Of a stretch of 40,291 nucleotides of DNA, positions 31,201 to 38,468 are shown one piece after another. Every line of letters begins with the position of its first letter. Position 1 is the stretch's first letter. The notes under the pieces were generated by a model. The model was not told the origin of the DNA, did no database searches, and worked only from the letters and a program-made list of their open reading frames with translations. Source of the DNA: Methanobacteriota archaeon (lineage in GTDB: Archaea > Thermoplasmatota > Poseidoniia > Poseidoniales > Poseidoniaceae); NCBI GenBank assembly GCA_002706065.1, contig PAJM01000008.1, positions 1 to 40,291 on the forward strand. The letters run 5' to 3'. The translations under genes were made by a program, and so were the position numbers.

Positions 31201-34152
31201 TCTGTTCTTAATGAAGAAGGTGTAGTTCAGAATCTTGATTCAGGAAACTCAAACCGATATGTGCGCATGACCGGTAGTGTTCGACTTGAATCCCTCAATG
31301 TCGCACCAGACCCATTGAGTTACTTCACAGTCGTTGAAGAGCGCAGCATCAACAGTTCAGGCGAGCAGCCGGTGTTTGAATGGACCGAGATTGCCAACCA
31401 ATCCGGTACGATTGGCGGTGATTTCGATTGGACCATGGACTTGGGGCCAACGACAGCGGGTGATCATTACTACCGATTCAGACTAACAGGCTATGAAGGT
31501 GGAGACACCGTTTGTCCAACGTCGGAATACCGACCTGACGATGCCTGTGCAATTCCATTCAACTTGACTGTTGACCAATTTGCACCAGAACTCGTTTCTG
31601 TGAAGGTCCTGAACGGGCAGGTCGATCCAAACTACGAATCCAACTGGCGAAGTCTCGTTGACGACACGTGGGTAATCCCATCCAACAACCAGTACGTCAA
31701 GGTCGGTGTCACAGACTTCCAGGACCTTCCAGCAACACTCAACCTCTACTACTGGGTTGAATATCAACACGATACCAACAGTGATGGTGTTGCTGACCAG
31801 AGTGAATACGCAATGGTCGCTTTGACTGGCGACGCAGCTTACCCAACGGCAAATTACACAGGCAACTACAATGATTTGGCGAATGCAGAGAAAGACCCAG
31901 TCGGTCGTGTCAGCATGTACCTCGAAGGCTATGACCTTGCTGGGAACGCAATTGATGGAGGTTCATATGGAATTTTCAACGATGAAGTAACTTATGCTTC
32001 CATGCCTTCCAAATCTCCAGAAATTCTCAAGTTTAGCATTGAGAATTCAGCTGGACGCCCGCTGCTCAATTCCAACCACCCTTCCTACGAAGGCGATTGG
32101 AATCAAACGATGTATGCTGGAAACGAATACCACCTCATTGTTGAGGCTGAAGATCGCAACGGTTGGAGAGACATCGACTACATTCAAGTCGAATTGACCA
32201 ACGACCGTGATGATCTCACCCTCTACTATTTCCCTCGAAATGAAACCGCATGGACGGACAGCCCTCACATCACAATTGTTCCAGAAGGTGAGGATTCCGA
32301 TGGACCGCAATTGCTTCGAATGGACGGCGACTATCTTGTCAATCCATTTACCGATGAGTTCTACCTCGACCTCCCGATTCGCATCAACTGGGGTATTGTT
32401 GGGTTGCAAAGCCTCGCATCTCCAGTAATCTCAATCGCTGACTTGGATGGAAACGATAAGCGTAAGATCGTTGGTTCAACGACTGAAATCACTCAGTGGT
32501 ACTATTCCGATGGAATCCGCCTCGACATTCGCACCGATGAAGCGAACGATTTGATGATTACACCGTACTTTAGCGACATCAGTCCACCGGTTACAGCAGA
32601 CGTTCGTGAGGGGTATGTCTACCCTGGAAACACCATCGCATTCGAAGGTCAATATGCATACATTGACGGGATTTTGGACAGTGTCTACATCCTGCCTGAA
32701 ATGGAATTAACACTCGAAGTTACACGACTTGAAGCCCAACCAAGCACAGTGGGCGGAGTTCAGTATTTCGCTTATGGCGCAGGTGGTGCAGATGGTACTA
32801 AGCAAGATGGACAACCAACTTATCACACCTTCAAGGGAGGCGCGTTCAACATTAACATCACTGCGCCAACATCAACCAACGAATACACGTATCAGTTCAA
32901 GCTCGTCAACCTGCCTGAGGGCGCTCTCGATACAACTGAAGCAGCATGTGCGACCTCAACGTCGTACGGTTGTGGAGACTTCGTCATCAAGGTCGATGCA
33001 AACGCTCCAGCAGTTCGGTCCAACACATGGACTGCACGAGATGAAGCAGGCACAGTTCTCGAGGATTCAGTTTCAACCTCGAATTTCAGATGTGTCGATG
33101 TTTCACTGCAAATCGACGAGAAGGAAGCCTTGTTCCAAGGCGACATCTCGGTTGCTTGGAAGTTTTACATTGACCCAACCAATGATGTCACATGGCCTTT
33201 CTACGGACAAATCCACGGAATTGATCCACTTACAGCACCGCTTTCATTGACGCCGGTTGCTGGTGGTTATGCTGCGAGTGCTGAATGTGTCGATCTCTGG
33301 CCATCAACCGAACAGGAATTGCCAACGCAAGAGCAAATCAACAACATTGAGGTTGTGTTCTGGATCGTCGGCGCAGATTCTGCAGGTTCAGCAGTTCTCG
33401 GTGGAGGTCCAACCGGTGATGGTTCGATTGCACCGATTTACTCTGGTGAAGCACGATACAACTCATTGTACAATTTCATCTTCGAAGAAGCGAGCTATTC
33501 CGTGAAAGAAATCGATCTCCTTCCACGTTCACCAGAAGTCGGTGAATCAATGACCTTGACCATTGAAGTCGTCAATACGGGTTCAAAGGCTGGAGAGGCA
33601 ACACTCCGGATTCAATCGGTCGTTGATGGCGGTATTCCAGTCACTGAAAAGACTGTTACAACAGAACTCATTCCAATCGATGGAGAGGTTGATGTTGAGG
33701 TGATACTGGAATCCTTCGTCAACCCAACCACAGGGATGTATTACCTTGTCTTTGATGATGTAACAGGTGAATTGCTCTACAATGGTTCAAGCACTGGTGA
33801 CAGTTTCAACGTCAAGATTGCAAGCGATAGCGATGATTCAGGAACGCTGATGTTGATTATCGTCATTCTCATCGGTTTGATTCTCGTGATGGGCATCGTT
33901 GGTTTGGTCGTTATGCGCCGAGGCAACAACGAAACCGATCAATACCTCTACGAGGATGAGGAAGAGACGAAGGCTTACGCTTCATTGCCTGGTCAATACA
34001 ACGAACCAGCTGCGGCACCACCTGCAGATGTCAGCCCACAAATGGCTGAAGCCATGCAAAAGTTCCCGCAGTGGTCACAAGCCGAGATTCAAGGTTACTT
34101 TGACCAAGGATGGGATATCGCCTCCCTACAAGATTGGCTCGACAACCAATGA
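28255..34152 (+). CDS. Giant secreted surface protein with C-terminal membrane anchor
   Basis: The 1965-aa protein has a signal peptide (RRTKIALFLVMLMVLTPLASGAS). A long beta-rich extracellular part follows, with many Asn-x-Ser/Thr sites and scattered Cys pairs. A Ca-binding-like loop DTNSDGVADQSEY lies in the middle. A CARDB-like domain (RSPEVGESMTLTIEVVNTGS) precedes one membrane helix (about 1863-1887). The 78-residue cytoplasmic tail is acidic, then Ala/Pro-rich, and ends in a compact WSQAEIQGYFDQGWDIASL segment. No protease motif is visible, so adhesion, S-layer association or polymer binding are guesses. ATG 28255 has AGGTGA 4 nt upstream; an in-frame GTG at 28240 is rejected. Confidence 0.88.
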   Translation: MANENRRTKIALFLVMLMVLTPLASGASITNFSSGTSEAEIVLNDAATYSDHVDGAVDLPLGDSITSASMAVSSTPAVHGAHTRIDIETMPRVWNPNFNGQTTSFSKAEDFQFEDGSTSTPVSLKAEGLLTDFESDPAGFMDGTTPPLQSGAPWSHGSLFGGAVLPTNCASGSDCWGTGLYDKDYTDDNNGAAFKEVLLSPTLDLSSGTAVKDPSVYFDSFHQLMTLSTSSSTNPTYRYADCAYIEIRTSPTPVFDPAATWEHIDIDIQNSSGLSFGSGYYQVGSSGSNNKIDGRCNGVNYNDYALGGTSISTFNPSGWASIKLDLSDYGGNYIELRFVLEYNNVLPSGGYNVYNVTSMPGWYIDNFRFGSTLPQSGWMGVRNILPNAQGGENHPNGYGILTIEAETTTTAVLSLDILDSLTGQVVNDDNGNAMSGLVGSIHELWDINSSTYPTVDFRFNFDSGPDQLSTPVLHGFSIGSRIGTGFNQTIISANPPENGIWASQGLGDLMMYNPVIPDHSYNPPMDRSHFSYPIASITPVIEDDCAESPEISVAMDGYGIQMQNNVKYTLGESADMPDSTFGFTAVLSYQNPCNVAGMWFDLEFAHHAEQIQIDVAGDGDMEYSFTEPAFDMFGRQTKFISSKDANDVHYGTDSRTLALSLSGTVDGGEFMLPVGATIQAAEVGFDNNQIISTTNMNEGFTWKLMSGLEEVNLGEIGNITRGAQEMYPEQMNLTSALNTLMQSTLTPTAHIDANGNGWKKFRFSIESLNATSGSTIDLVGLDVVYDVTHYLTTANEFAKELAQGVALSSSTVGYATVPIAVHATSGGGVSFSSLSVITSPGYTTTASLVGSPVGLYPNGEIYEIVTTHTVSSLTGSSFQEASLIFESTTGTIELAYSDLNGFTEVENSNNYISLQASSVTDITEGKEITWRFIVNNVWEDTEQVRIYAGQTASNGVNGLPDAIVLAPSGGNAVENDAGITLFSVLNEEGVVQNLDSGNSNRYVRMTGSVRLESLNVAPDPLSYFTVVEERSINSSGEQPVFEWTEIANQSGTIGGDFDWTMDLGPTTAGDHYYRFRLTGYEGGDTVCPTSEYRPDDACAIPFNLTVDQFAPELVSVKVLNGQVDPNYESNWRSLVDDTWVIPSNNQYVKVGVTDFQDLPATLNLYYWVEYQHDTNSDGVADQSEYAMVALTGDAAYPTANYTGNYNDLANAEKDPVGRVSMYLEGYDLAGNAIDGGSYGIFNDEVTYASMPSKSPEILKFSIENSAGRPLLNSNHPSYEGDWNQTMYAGNEYHLIVEAEDRNGWRDIDYIQVELTNDRDDLTLYYFPRNETAWTDSPHITIVPEGEDSDGPQLLRMDGDYLVNPFTDEFYLDLPIRINWGIVGLQSLASPVISIADLDGNDKRKIVGSTTEITQWYYSDGIRLDIRTDEANDLMITPYFSDISPPVTADVREGYVYPGNTIAFEGQYAYIDGILDSVYILPEMELTLEVTRLEAQPSTVGGVQYFAYGAGGADGTKQDGQPTYHTFKGGAFNINITAPTSTNEYTYQFKLVNLPEGALDTTEAACATSTSYGCGDFVIKVDANAPAVRSNTWTARDEAGTVLEDSVSTSNFRCVDVSLQIDEKEALFQGDISVAWKFYIDPTNDVTWPFYGQIHGIDPLTAPLSLTPVAGGYAASAECVDLWPSTEQELPTQEQINNIEVVFWIVGADSAGSAVLGGGPTGDGSIAPIYSGEARYNSLYNFIFEEASYSVKEIDLLPRSPEVGESMTLTIEVVNTGSKAGEATLRIQSVVDGGIPVTEKTVTTELIPIDGEVDVEVILESFVNPTTGMYYLVFDDVTGELLYNGSSTGDSFNVKIASDSDDSGTLMLIIVILIGLILVMGIVGLVVMRRGNNETDQYLYEDEEETKAYASLPGQYNEPAAAPPADVSPQMAEAMQKFPQWSQAEIQGYFDQGWDIASLQDWLDNQ

Positions 34153-34165
34153 TGGACGTGACCAC

Positions 34166-34972
34166 TTGAGTGTGGATTTGTCGTGGGAAGACATTGTCTG
34201 GGAGGACCCTGATGGGGGTCGAATTGTCCTACATGGAGTTCTTCCTACTACCGTTCATCCTCGTGCACTAAGGCCTCGGATTGAATGGCATGCACTCACA
34301 TTGCTTGAAGGTCCAGAAATTGAGGATGTTTGGCAACTGGAAGAAGAATCTGAAAAAGAATCACCAGGCATAAATCTCGCTTCCGCTATCTTAGGCGGGG
34401 GTCTCGATTCGGCCTTGATTGAGGATTTGACTCAACTCGATGAGATTCAAACCGGGCGATTTCCCGATCCAGAACCTCGACGTTTGCATCGACTTGCACT
34501 CCGTCACAATCGGCCAGTGTATTGCATTGAACCGACTCTCGATGATGCTGATTGGGAAGAGCAACGAACGCAAGAGGCGAAGGTATCGACCCATTGGCGA
34601 AAGTTACTGTCCATGGTTCGAATAGGGAAGAAGTGGAAAAAAGCAGTCAAAGTCCGAATCTTCGATGCAGTACCTCCTCCAAAGAACGTACCAAAAGATA
34701 TGGCGACTGCTTCGGTTCTTACCGCAGCGTGGTGGGATTTGACCGAATCAAGAATCAACTCAACGCTCTCAAAAGCCAGAGATGAACGATTTGCGAAGCG
34801 TCTCCGTGGAGCACTCGCTGTGGAACGCGCAAAACACGGCGATTCAGCGACGTTACTTCTGCCAATGGTTCAGACGTGGAGACCCGCACTTCTCGCAATG
34901 CTCAATTCAAATCCTCAACCAGAGGAGATTATTTCATCAACAAGCCCATCGGAACAACAGGAGGAGGAGTGA
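34166..34972 (+). CDS. Uncharacterised 268-aa protein upstream of the TBP-like gene
   Basis: I do not recognise this soluble protein. It begins (M)SVDLSWEDIVWEDPDGGRI, has a small beta segment (IVLHGVLPTTVHPR), an acidic stretch EDVWQLEEESEKE and a Gly-rich turn SAILGGGLDSALIED. A basic, helical second half follows (HWRKLLSMVRIGKKWKKAVK, RFAKRLRGALAVERAKHG). No ATG lies near: a TTG at 34166 follows GTGA with a 4-nt spacer, and a GTG at 34172 is an alternative. The open frame extends further upstream only inside the giant gene. Its stop shares a base with the next ATG (TGATG), so it is co-translated with the TBP-like protein. Confidence 0.7.
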   Translation: MSVDLSWEDIVWEDPDGGRIVLHGVLPTTVHPRALRPRIEWHALTLLEGPEIEDVWQLEEESEKESPGINLASAILGGGLDSALIEDLTQLDEIQTGRFPDPEPRRLHRLALRHNRPVYCIEPTLDDADWEEQRTQEAKVSTHWRKLLSMVRIGKKWKKAVKVRIFDAVPPPKNVPKDMATASVLTAAWWDLTESRINSTLSKARDERFAKRLRGALAVERAKHGDSATLLLPMVQTWRPALLAMLNSNPQPEEIISSTSPSEQQEEE

Positions 34973-35505
34973 TGAGCGGCAACATTGACGTTACAGTCGA
35001 GAATCAACTGGTTCGTTTTGTCGCCCCCGAACCGATTGATGGCAACGCAGTTGTAGAGCACCTCGATGGTCAACGTTTTGGAAAAATGGTCATCAAGGCA
35101 CTGCGAAGACCAAGAGCGACGCTTGTCATTGATCCTGAAGGACGCATTACCGTACACGGTACTCATCGCATCGAAGCAGCGCGCGATGCTGCGAAAGAGC
35201 TGATGCTTCGCCTTGGAAAAGACGATACCGGTTTGAAAACAGAACTGGGACCGATCATCGCCTCATTCTACTTCAATACGCCAATTAAGGTCCAATCCAT
35301 CGTTGGCCAATTGGGTGCAGGTGAAGGTCAATACGATGACCGTCTCGATTGTGGCATCATCAAAGACGAACGACACGATCTTGTCCTTCACGTGTGGGAA
35401 AACGGTCGTTGTGTCGTCACGGATGGCCGTCACCCGAAGATGGTTGCAATGGCTGCTGTTTATTGGCAATCAAAATTCAAAGACCTTGGGATCTCCAACT
35501 TTTGA
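34972..35505 (+). CDS. Divergent TATA-binding-protein-like protein
   Basis: The 177-aa protein has the two-repeat plan and length of archaeal TBP (about 180 aa). Repeat 1 holds QRFGKMVIKALRRPRATLVI and GRITVHGTHRIEAARDAAKEL, the counterpart of the FPGLVYR, ATLIFSSGK and TGAKS..DA segments. Repeat 2 holds IIASFYFNTPIKVQSIVGQ, LDCGIIKDERHDLVLHVWE and GRCVVTDGRHPK. Most of the DNA-kinking Phe positions appear changed (FPG to FGK and LDCG; IF to VI and HVW), so it may not bind a standard TATA box. GGAGGAG precedes the ATG. It lies between an unknown gene and a TatD-like gene on one strand. A canonical TBP is presumably elsewhere. Confidence 0.6.
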   Translation: MSGNIDVTVENQLVRFVAPEPIDGNAVVEHLDGQRFGKMVIKALRRPRATLVIDPEGRITVHGTHRIEAARDAAKELMLRLGKDDTGLKTELGPIIASFYFNTPIKVQSIVGQLGAGEGQYDDRLDCGIIKDERHDLVLHVWENGRCVVTDGRHPKMVAMAAVYWQSKFKDLGISNF

Positions 35506-35514
35506 GGGTTCAGC

Positions 35515-36408
35515 ATGGTCGATGCTCAACGGCTTTGGAAAGGCCCCATTCTTGACAATCATTTCCATCTCAACAGAAAAGGTCGCTTCTTGGATGCTGC
35601 GAAGGACTTCAAGAACGTTGGTGGAACCCATCTCGTTTTGGTCCACTGCCCAGATTTCTCATCGCCTCCAACCTCAATGAACGAACACAGAGAAACCTAT
35701 GCGGACACCGTTGCTATGGCGGAGAAGGTCCGAAACGAGCACAATCTGCATGTCCGTGTTGTTCTTGGCCCACATCCTGCAGCCTTTGCTCATCAATTCA
35801 TCAATTGGATGGAACAGGATGGAGAAAAAGGAATCGAGCGTGCATGTGAAAATTATCGAGACAGCATCGATGCAGCCCTTGAATACGTGAAGCAAGGTCA
35901 AGCCCACGCTATTGGTGAAGTTGGCCGACCTCATTGGGATGTTTCCGACGAGATATGGGATCTTTCCAATCAGTTGCTGGAGGAAACCATGGCCTTGGCT
36001 GCAAGGGAAGGCGTACCCCTGCAACTTCATGTTGAAGGAGAATTGGAATCAACCTATCGAGATTTATCCAATATGGCTGCGAGAGCGAATCTCCCTGCTC
36101 ACCGTTTGATTCGACATTATTCGCCCCCACAGATCGACGAATCCATTACACGCGGACTTACATCGAGTGTTCTTGTCGGGAAAGGTGCGCTTGAACCACT
36201 TCTTGCAACCTATGAACAAAACCAAACTGGATTCATGCTGGAAACCGATTATATGGATGACCCACGCCGCCCGGGGGCTGTTCTTGGACCAAAGACTGTA
36301 CCAAAACGAACTCAACAATTGATGGAAGCTGGGATGGATGAGGAGATTCTCTGGAGATGTCACGTCGATGTTCCAAACGCCCTGTACGGTGACGCAGAAG
36401 AATCGTAA
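35515..36408 (+). CDS. TatD-like metal-dependent hydrolase
   Basis: The 297-aa TIM-barrel protein has the TatD-family metal ligands: DNHFHL (HxH), AHAIGEVGRPHW (bridging Glu), PLQLHVEG (His), LIRHYSPP (His) and FMLETDYMDDP (final Asp). It follows the archaeal TatD-related group more than bacterial DNase TatD. Nuclease or other hydrolase activity is plausible; the substrate is unknown. ATG 35515 follows GAGGG with a 7-nt spacer and is 9 nt after the TBP-like stop. Confidence 0.88.
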   Translation: MVDAQRLWKGPILDNHFHLNRKGRFLDAAKDFKNVGGTHLVLVHCPDFSSPPTSMNEHRETYADTVAMAEKVRNEHNLHVRVVLGPHPAAFAHQFINWMEQDGEKGIERACENYRDSIDAALEYVKQGQAHAIGEVGRPHWDVSDEIWDLSNQLLEETMALAAREGVPLQLHVEGELESTYRDLSNMAARANLPAHRLIRHYSPPQIDESITRGLTSSVLVGKGALEPLLATYEQNQTGFMLETDYMDDPRRPGAVLGPKTVPKRTQQLMEAGMDEEILWRCHVDVPNALYGDAEES

Positions 36409-36462
36409 CTCTTCTTCTTAATCATCCATCACATTCAAGAAATCCTTCTGCATCGAAGGTTC

Positions 36463-37554
36463 ATGACAGACAAAGGAAGAACACTGGCTACTTCGATAGT
36501 AGCACTTCTTTTCCTGACTTTACTTCCATTACCTGCATCGGCTCAGGGCATCGTCGGAAGCATCTCTCTGGAATGCGGAGACGATCCGGACATTACTGTC
36601 AAGCCTGGCGAATATCAGGATGAAATCGTGGAATGTACGGTCACCAACGATGGAGCGATTCTTGCCGAAAACATCGATATCACCGAAGAGTGGGATGGTG
36701 TCTATGTGAACATGGCTGTCTCTGAAAACTCCTTTACACTCGAGGCAGGGGAATCCGCAGATTTCACAATTACGTTCTCTTGCGATGAGCGAACCGATGC
36801 AGAAATTGAATACGAATTTACCATTACTGCAACGGTCACTGCATGGGGTCCGATTCCAGTTGAAGGAACGCCGCTTTCACAAGTTGCAAACCATTCAGGA
36901 GATGTAACGATCAAAGAATACGGAATGGTGACTCTCGATGTTCCAGATACATCATCAAGAAATATGGAAGTAAGCGACGAAATCTCGATTACCTTCCAGG
37001 TCGACAACGATGGAAATTCTGTCGACACAATTGAAATTCGAATCACCAATGCAAACGAACTTGAACAGCTTGGATTCGTTCTCCAAAGCGGCGATTTCCT
37101 CCGGGCCGATGATGTTCAATCAGGAGGCGTTTCGAATCAGCTTGAATTCATCATCCGTGCTCCAAGTGAAGCGAAGTCAGAAATTCGAAACCTCATTGTT
37201 ATCGAAGCGAGCAGTACGCTTGACGACTCAAAGGATATTGTTGACTTTGACTTGATTGTCGAGGCTGAACAGGAATCAGGTAGTCTTGGAGCAGGTCTTT
37301 CAGAAGTAAGTACGGATGACATGGCGTTGTACGGGGCTATCGGCGGGGGCATCCTTCTGGTTCTCTTTTTGCTGATCATCATCGGCAGAGTTTCTAAGCG
37401 CTCATCCAAGAATAGGATTGCCACCGATGCGCCGACAGAACCTCCAATCGAAATCGACGATGATGAGCTTGAATTTGACCTCGACCTCGAGCTTGATTTC
37501 GATGATGATGAGTTTGATTCTGATGACCTTGATTCGATGCTGGACGATTTGTGA
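36463..37554 (+). CDS. Secreted, membrane-anchored surface protein with acidic cytoplasmic tail
   Basis: The 363-aa protein has a signal peptide (TSIVALLFLTLLPLPASAQG) and two immunoglobulin-like beta domains of the CARDB/NEW3 kind (about 35-140 and 145-270; VECTVTNDGAILAENIDI and ISITFQVDNDGNSVDTIEI). One membrane helix follows (LYGAIGGGILLVLFLLIIIG, about 287-306), then a tail with a very acidic end (about 20 Asp/Glu in the last 45 residues). Such domains usually decorate surface proteins; no enzyme motif is seen. It is followed by a strong hairpin. Confidence 0.82.
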   Translation: MTDKGRTLATSIVALLFLTLLPLPASAQGIVGSISLECGDDPDITVKPGEYQDEIVECTVTNDGAILAENIDITEEWDGVYVNMAVSENSFTLEAGESADFTITFSCDERTDAEIEYEFTITATVTAWGPIPVEGTPLSQVANHSGDVTIKEYGMVTLDVPDTSSRNMEVSDEISITFQVDNDGNSVDTIEIRITNANELEQLGFVLQSGDFLRADDVQSGGVSNQLEFIIRAPSEAKSEIRNLIVIEASSTLDDSKDIVDFDLIVEAEQESGSLGAGLSEVSTDDMALYGAIGGGILLVLFLLIIIGRVSKRSSKNRIATDAPTEPPIEIDDDELEFDLDLELDFDDDEFDSDDLDSMLDDL

Positions 37555-37586
37555 CGCCGTCCGCTGATTTTGAAACCTCTTGGAAG

Positions 37587-37611
37587 CCCTTCTTTTGCGA
37601 GAAAAGAAGGG
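37587..37611. terminator. Perfect 10-bp hairpin, likely terminator or leader hairpin
   Basis: CCCTTCTTTT (37587-37596) and AAAAGAAGGG (37602-37611) are exact reverse complements around a GCGAG loop. It lies 33 nt after the surface-protein stop and 54 nt before the fabI ATG. There is no U-run after it, so intrinsic termination is not certain; it may instead protect a 3' end or sit in the fabI leader. Confidence 0.55.
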
Positions 37612-37664
37612 GAATACTCAAAGACGTACTGTGCTCGGTATCACCTGCGAAATGAGGGGTGCGG

Positions 37665-38459
37665 ATGCTAGGTCTACAAGGAAAAACCGCTGTCGTGTTT
37701 GGAGTTGCAAGCGAAGATTCGATTGCGTGGGCCATTTGTCAACAATTAGCAGAGGCTGGAGCCGACCTGTTTCTTGGCTATCAAAAACGCTTCATGTCAC
37801 GTGTATTTCAACTCAAAGATAAGCTTCCTGCAATTAAGGGATTTTACCCACTCGACGTAGCGAACGATGATACAACACGCGAGTTCTTTGATGAATTTTC
37901 CAAGGAACACCAAGGGAGAACAATCGACGTCCTTGTCCATGCGATCGGTTTCGCCCCTCGAAGTTGCTTCGATCGGCCGATTCTGTTTGTCGAAGATTCA
38001 GACATCAATACGGCGATGACGATTTCAGCAAACTCCCTACAACGTTGTCTGAAGTTTGCGATGCCGTACCTTAGCGAAGGGTCTTCGACCATCACGCTCA
38101 CATATGCTGCTTCGACACGCTTCGTCCCATCGTATGGAATCATGTCGATGGCAAAAGCTGCACTTGAGTGTTGGACACGAGAACTTGCGTGTCATTTGGG
38201 ACCACATGGGCATCGCGTCAACAGTATTTCGTCGGGTCCGATTCGAACCATCGCCGCATCCGGCATTCCCGGTTTCGATCGAATTCTTGACCACGTTGAA
38301 GCAAATGCACCCCTTCGCCGCAACGTCAACCAATCAGACGTTGCCGGGACAACGCTTTGGCTCGCAAGTCCTCTTTCAGCTGGCGTCACAGGACAATGCA
38401 TCCACGTCGATGCCGGCTATTCAATCACCATGGTGCCGCAAAGCATCATGGACGCGTGA
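37665..38459 (+). CDS. fabI: Enoyl-[acyl-carrier-protein] reductase (NADH), FabI type
   Basis: The 264-aa SDR-fold enzyme reduces the enoyl-ACP double bond, the last step of each fatty-acid elongation round. It has GKTAVVFGVASEDSIAWAI (the FabI-specific cofactor motif), HAIGFAP, Tyr147 and the Tyr157-x6-Lys164 pair in YGIMSMAKAALE. SSGPIRTIAASGI is the substrate-loop hallmark, and the protein ends GQCIHVDAGYSI. E. coli FabI is 262 aa with Tyr146/Tyr156/Lys163, so the family call is firm. Start ATG 37665 follows GAGGGG; GTG 37659 is an alternative. Its stop overlaps the Shine-Dalgarno of the ketosynthase gene, so the two are coupled. FabI is essentially a bacterial/plastid protein. Confidence 0.95.
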   Translation: MLGLQGKTAVVFGVASEDSIAWAICQQLAEAGADLFLGYQKRFMSRVFQLKDKLPAIKGFYPLDVANDDTTREFFDEFSKEHQGRTIDVLVHAIGFAPRSCFDRPILFVEDSDINTAMTISANSLQRCLKFAMPYLSEGSSTITLTYAASTRFVPSYGIMSMAKAALECWTRELACHLGPHGHRVNSISSGPIRTIAASGIPGFDRILDHVEANAPLRRNVNQSDVAGTTLWLASPLSAGVTGQCIHVDAGYSITMVPQSIMDA

Positions 38460-38468
38460 GGTGAACAT

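Noticed and set aside
32729-33250. 173-codon plus-strand frame inside the giant surface gene
   Set aside because: Frame shadow, Ser/Gln-rich, no start signal; the giant frame is continuous from signal peptide to anchor.
33899-34165. Upstream part of the open frame that contains the 34166 gene
   Set aside because: This portion overlaps the membrane anchor and tail of the giant protein and reads as low-complexity shadow; coding character begins after 34152.
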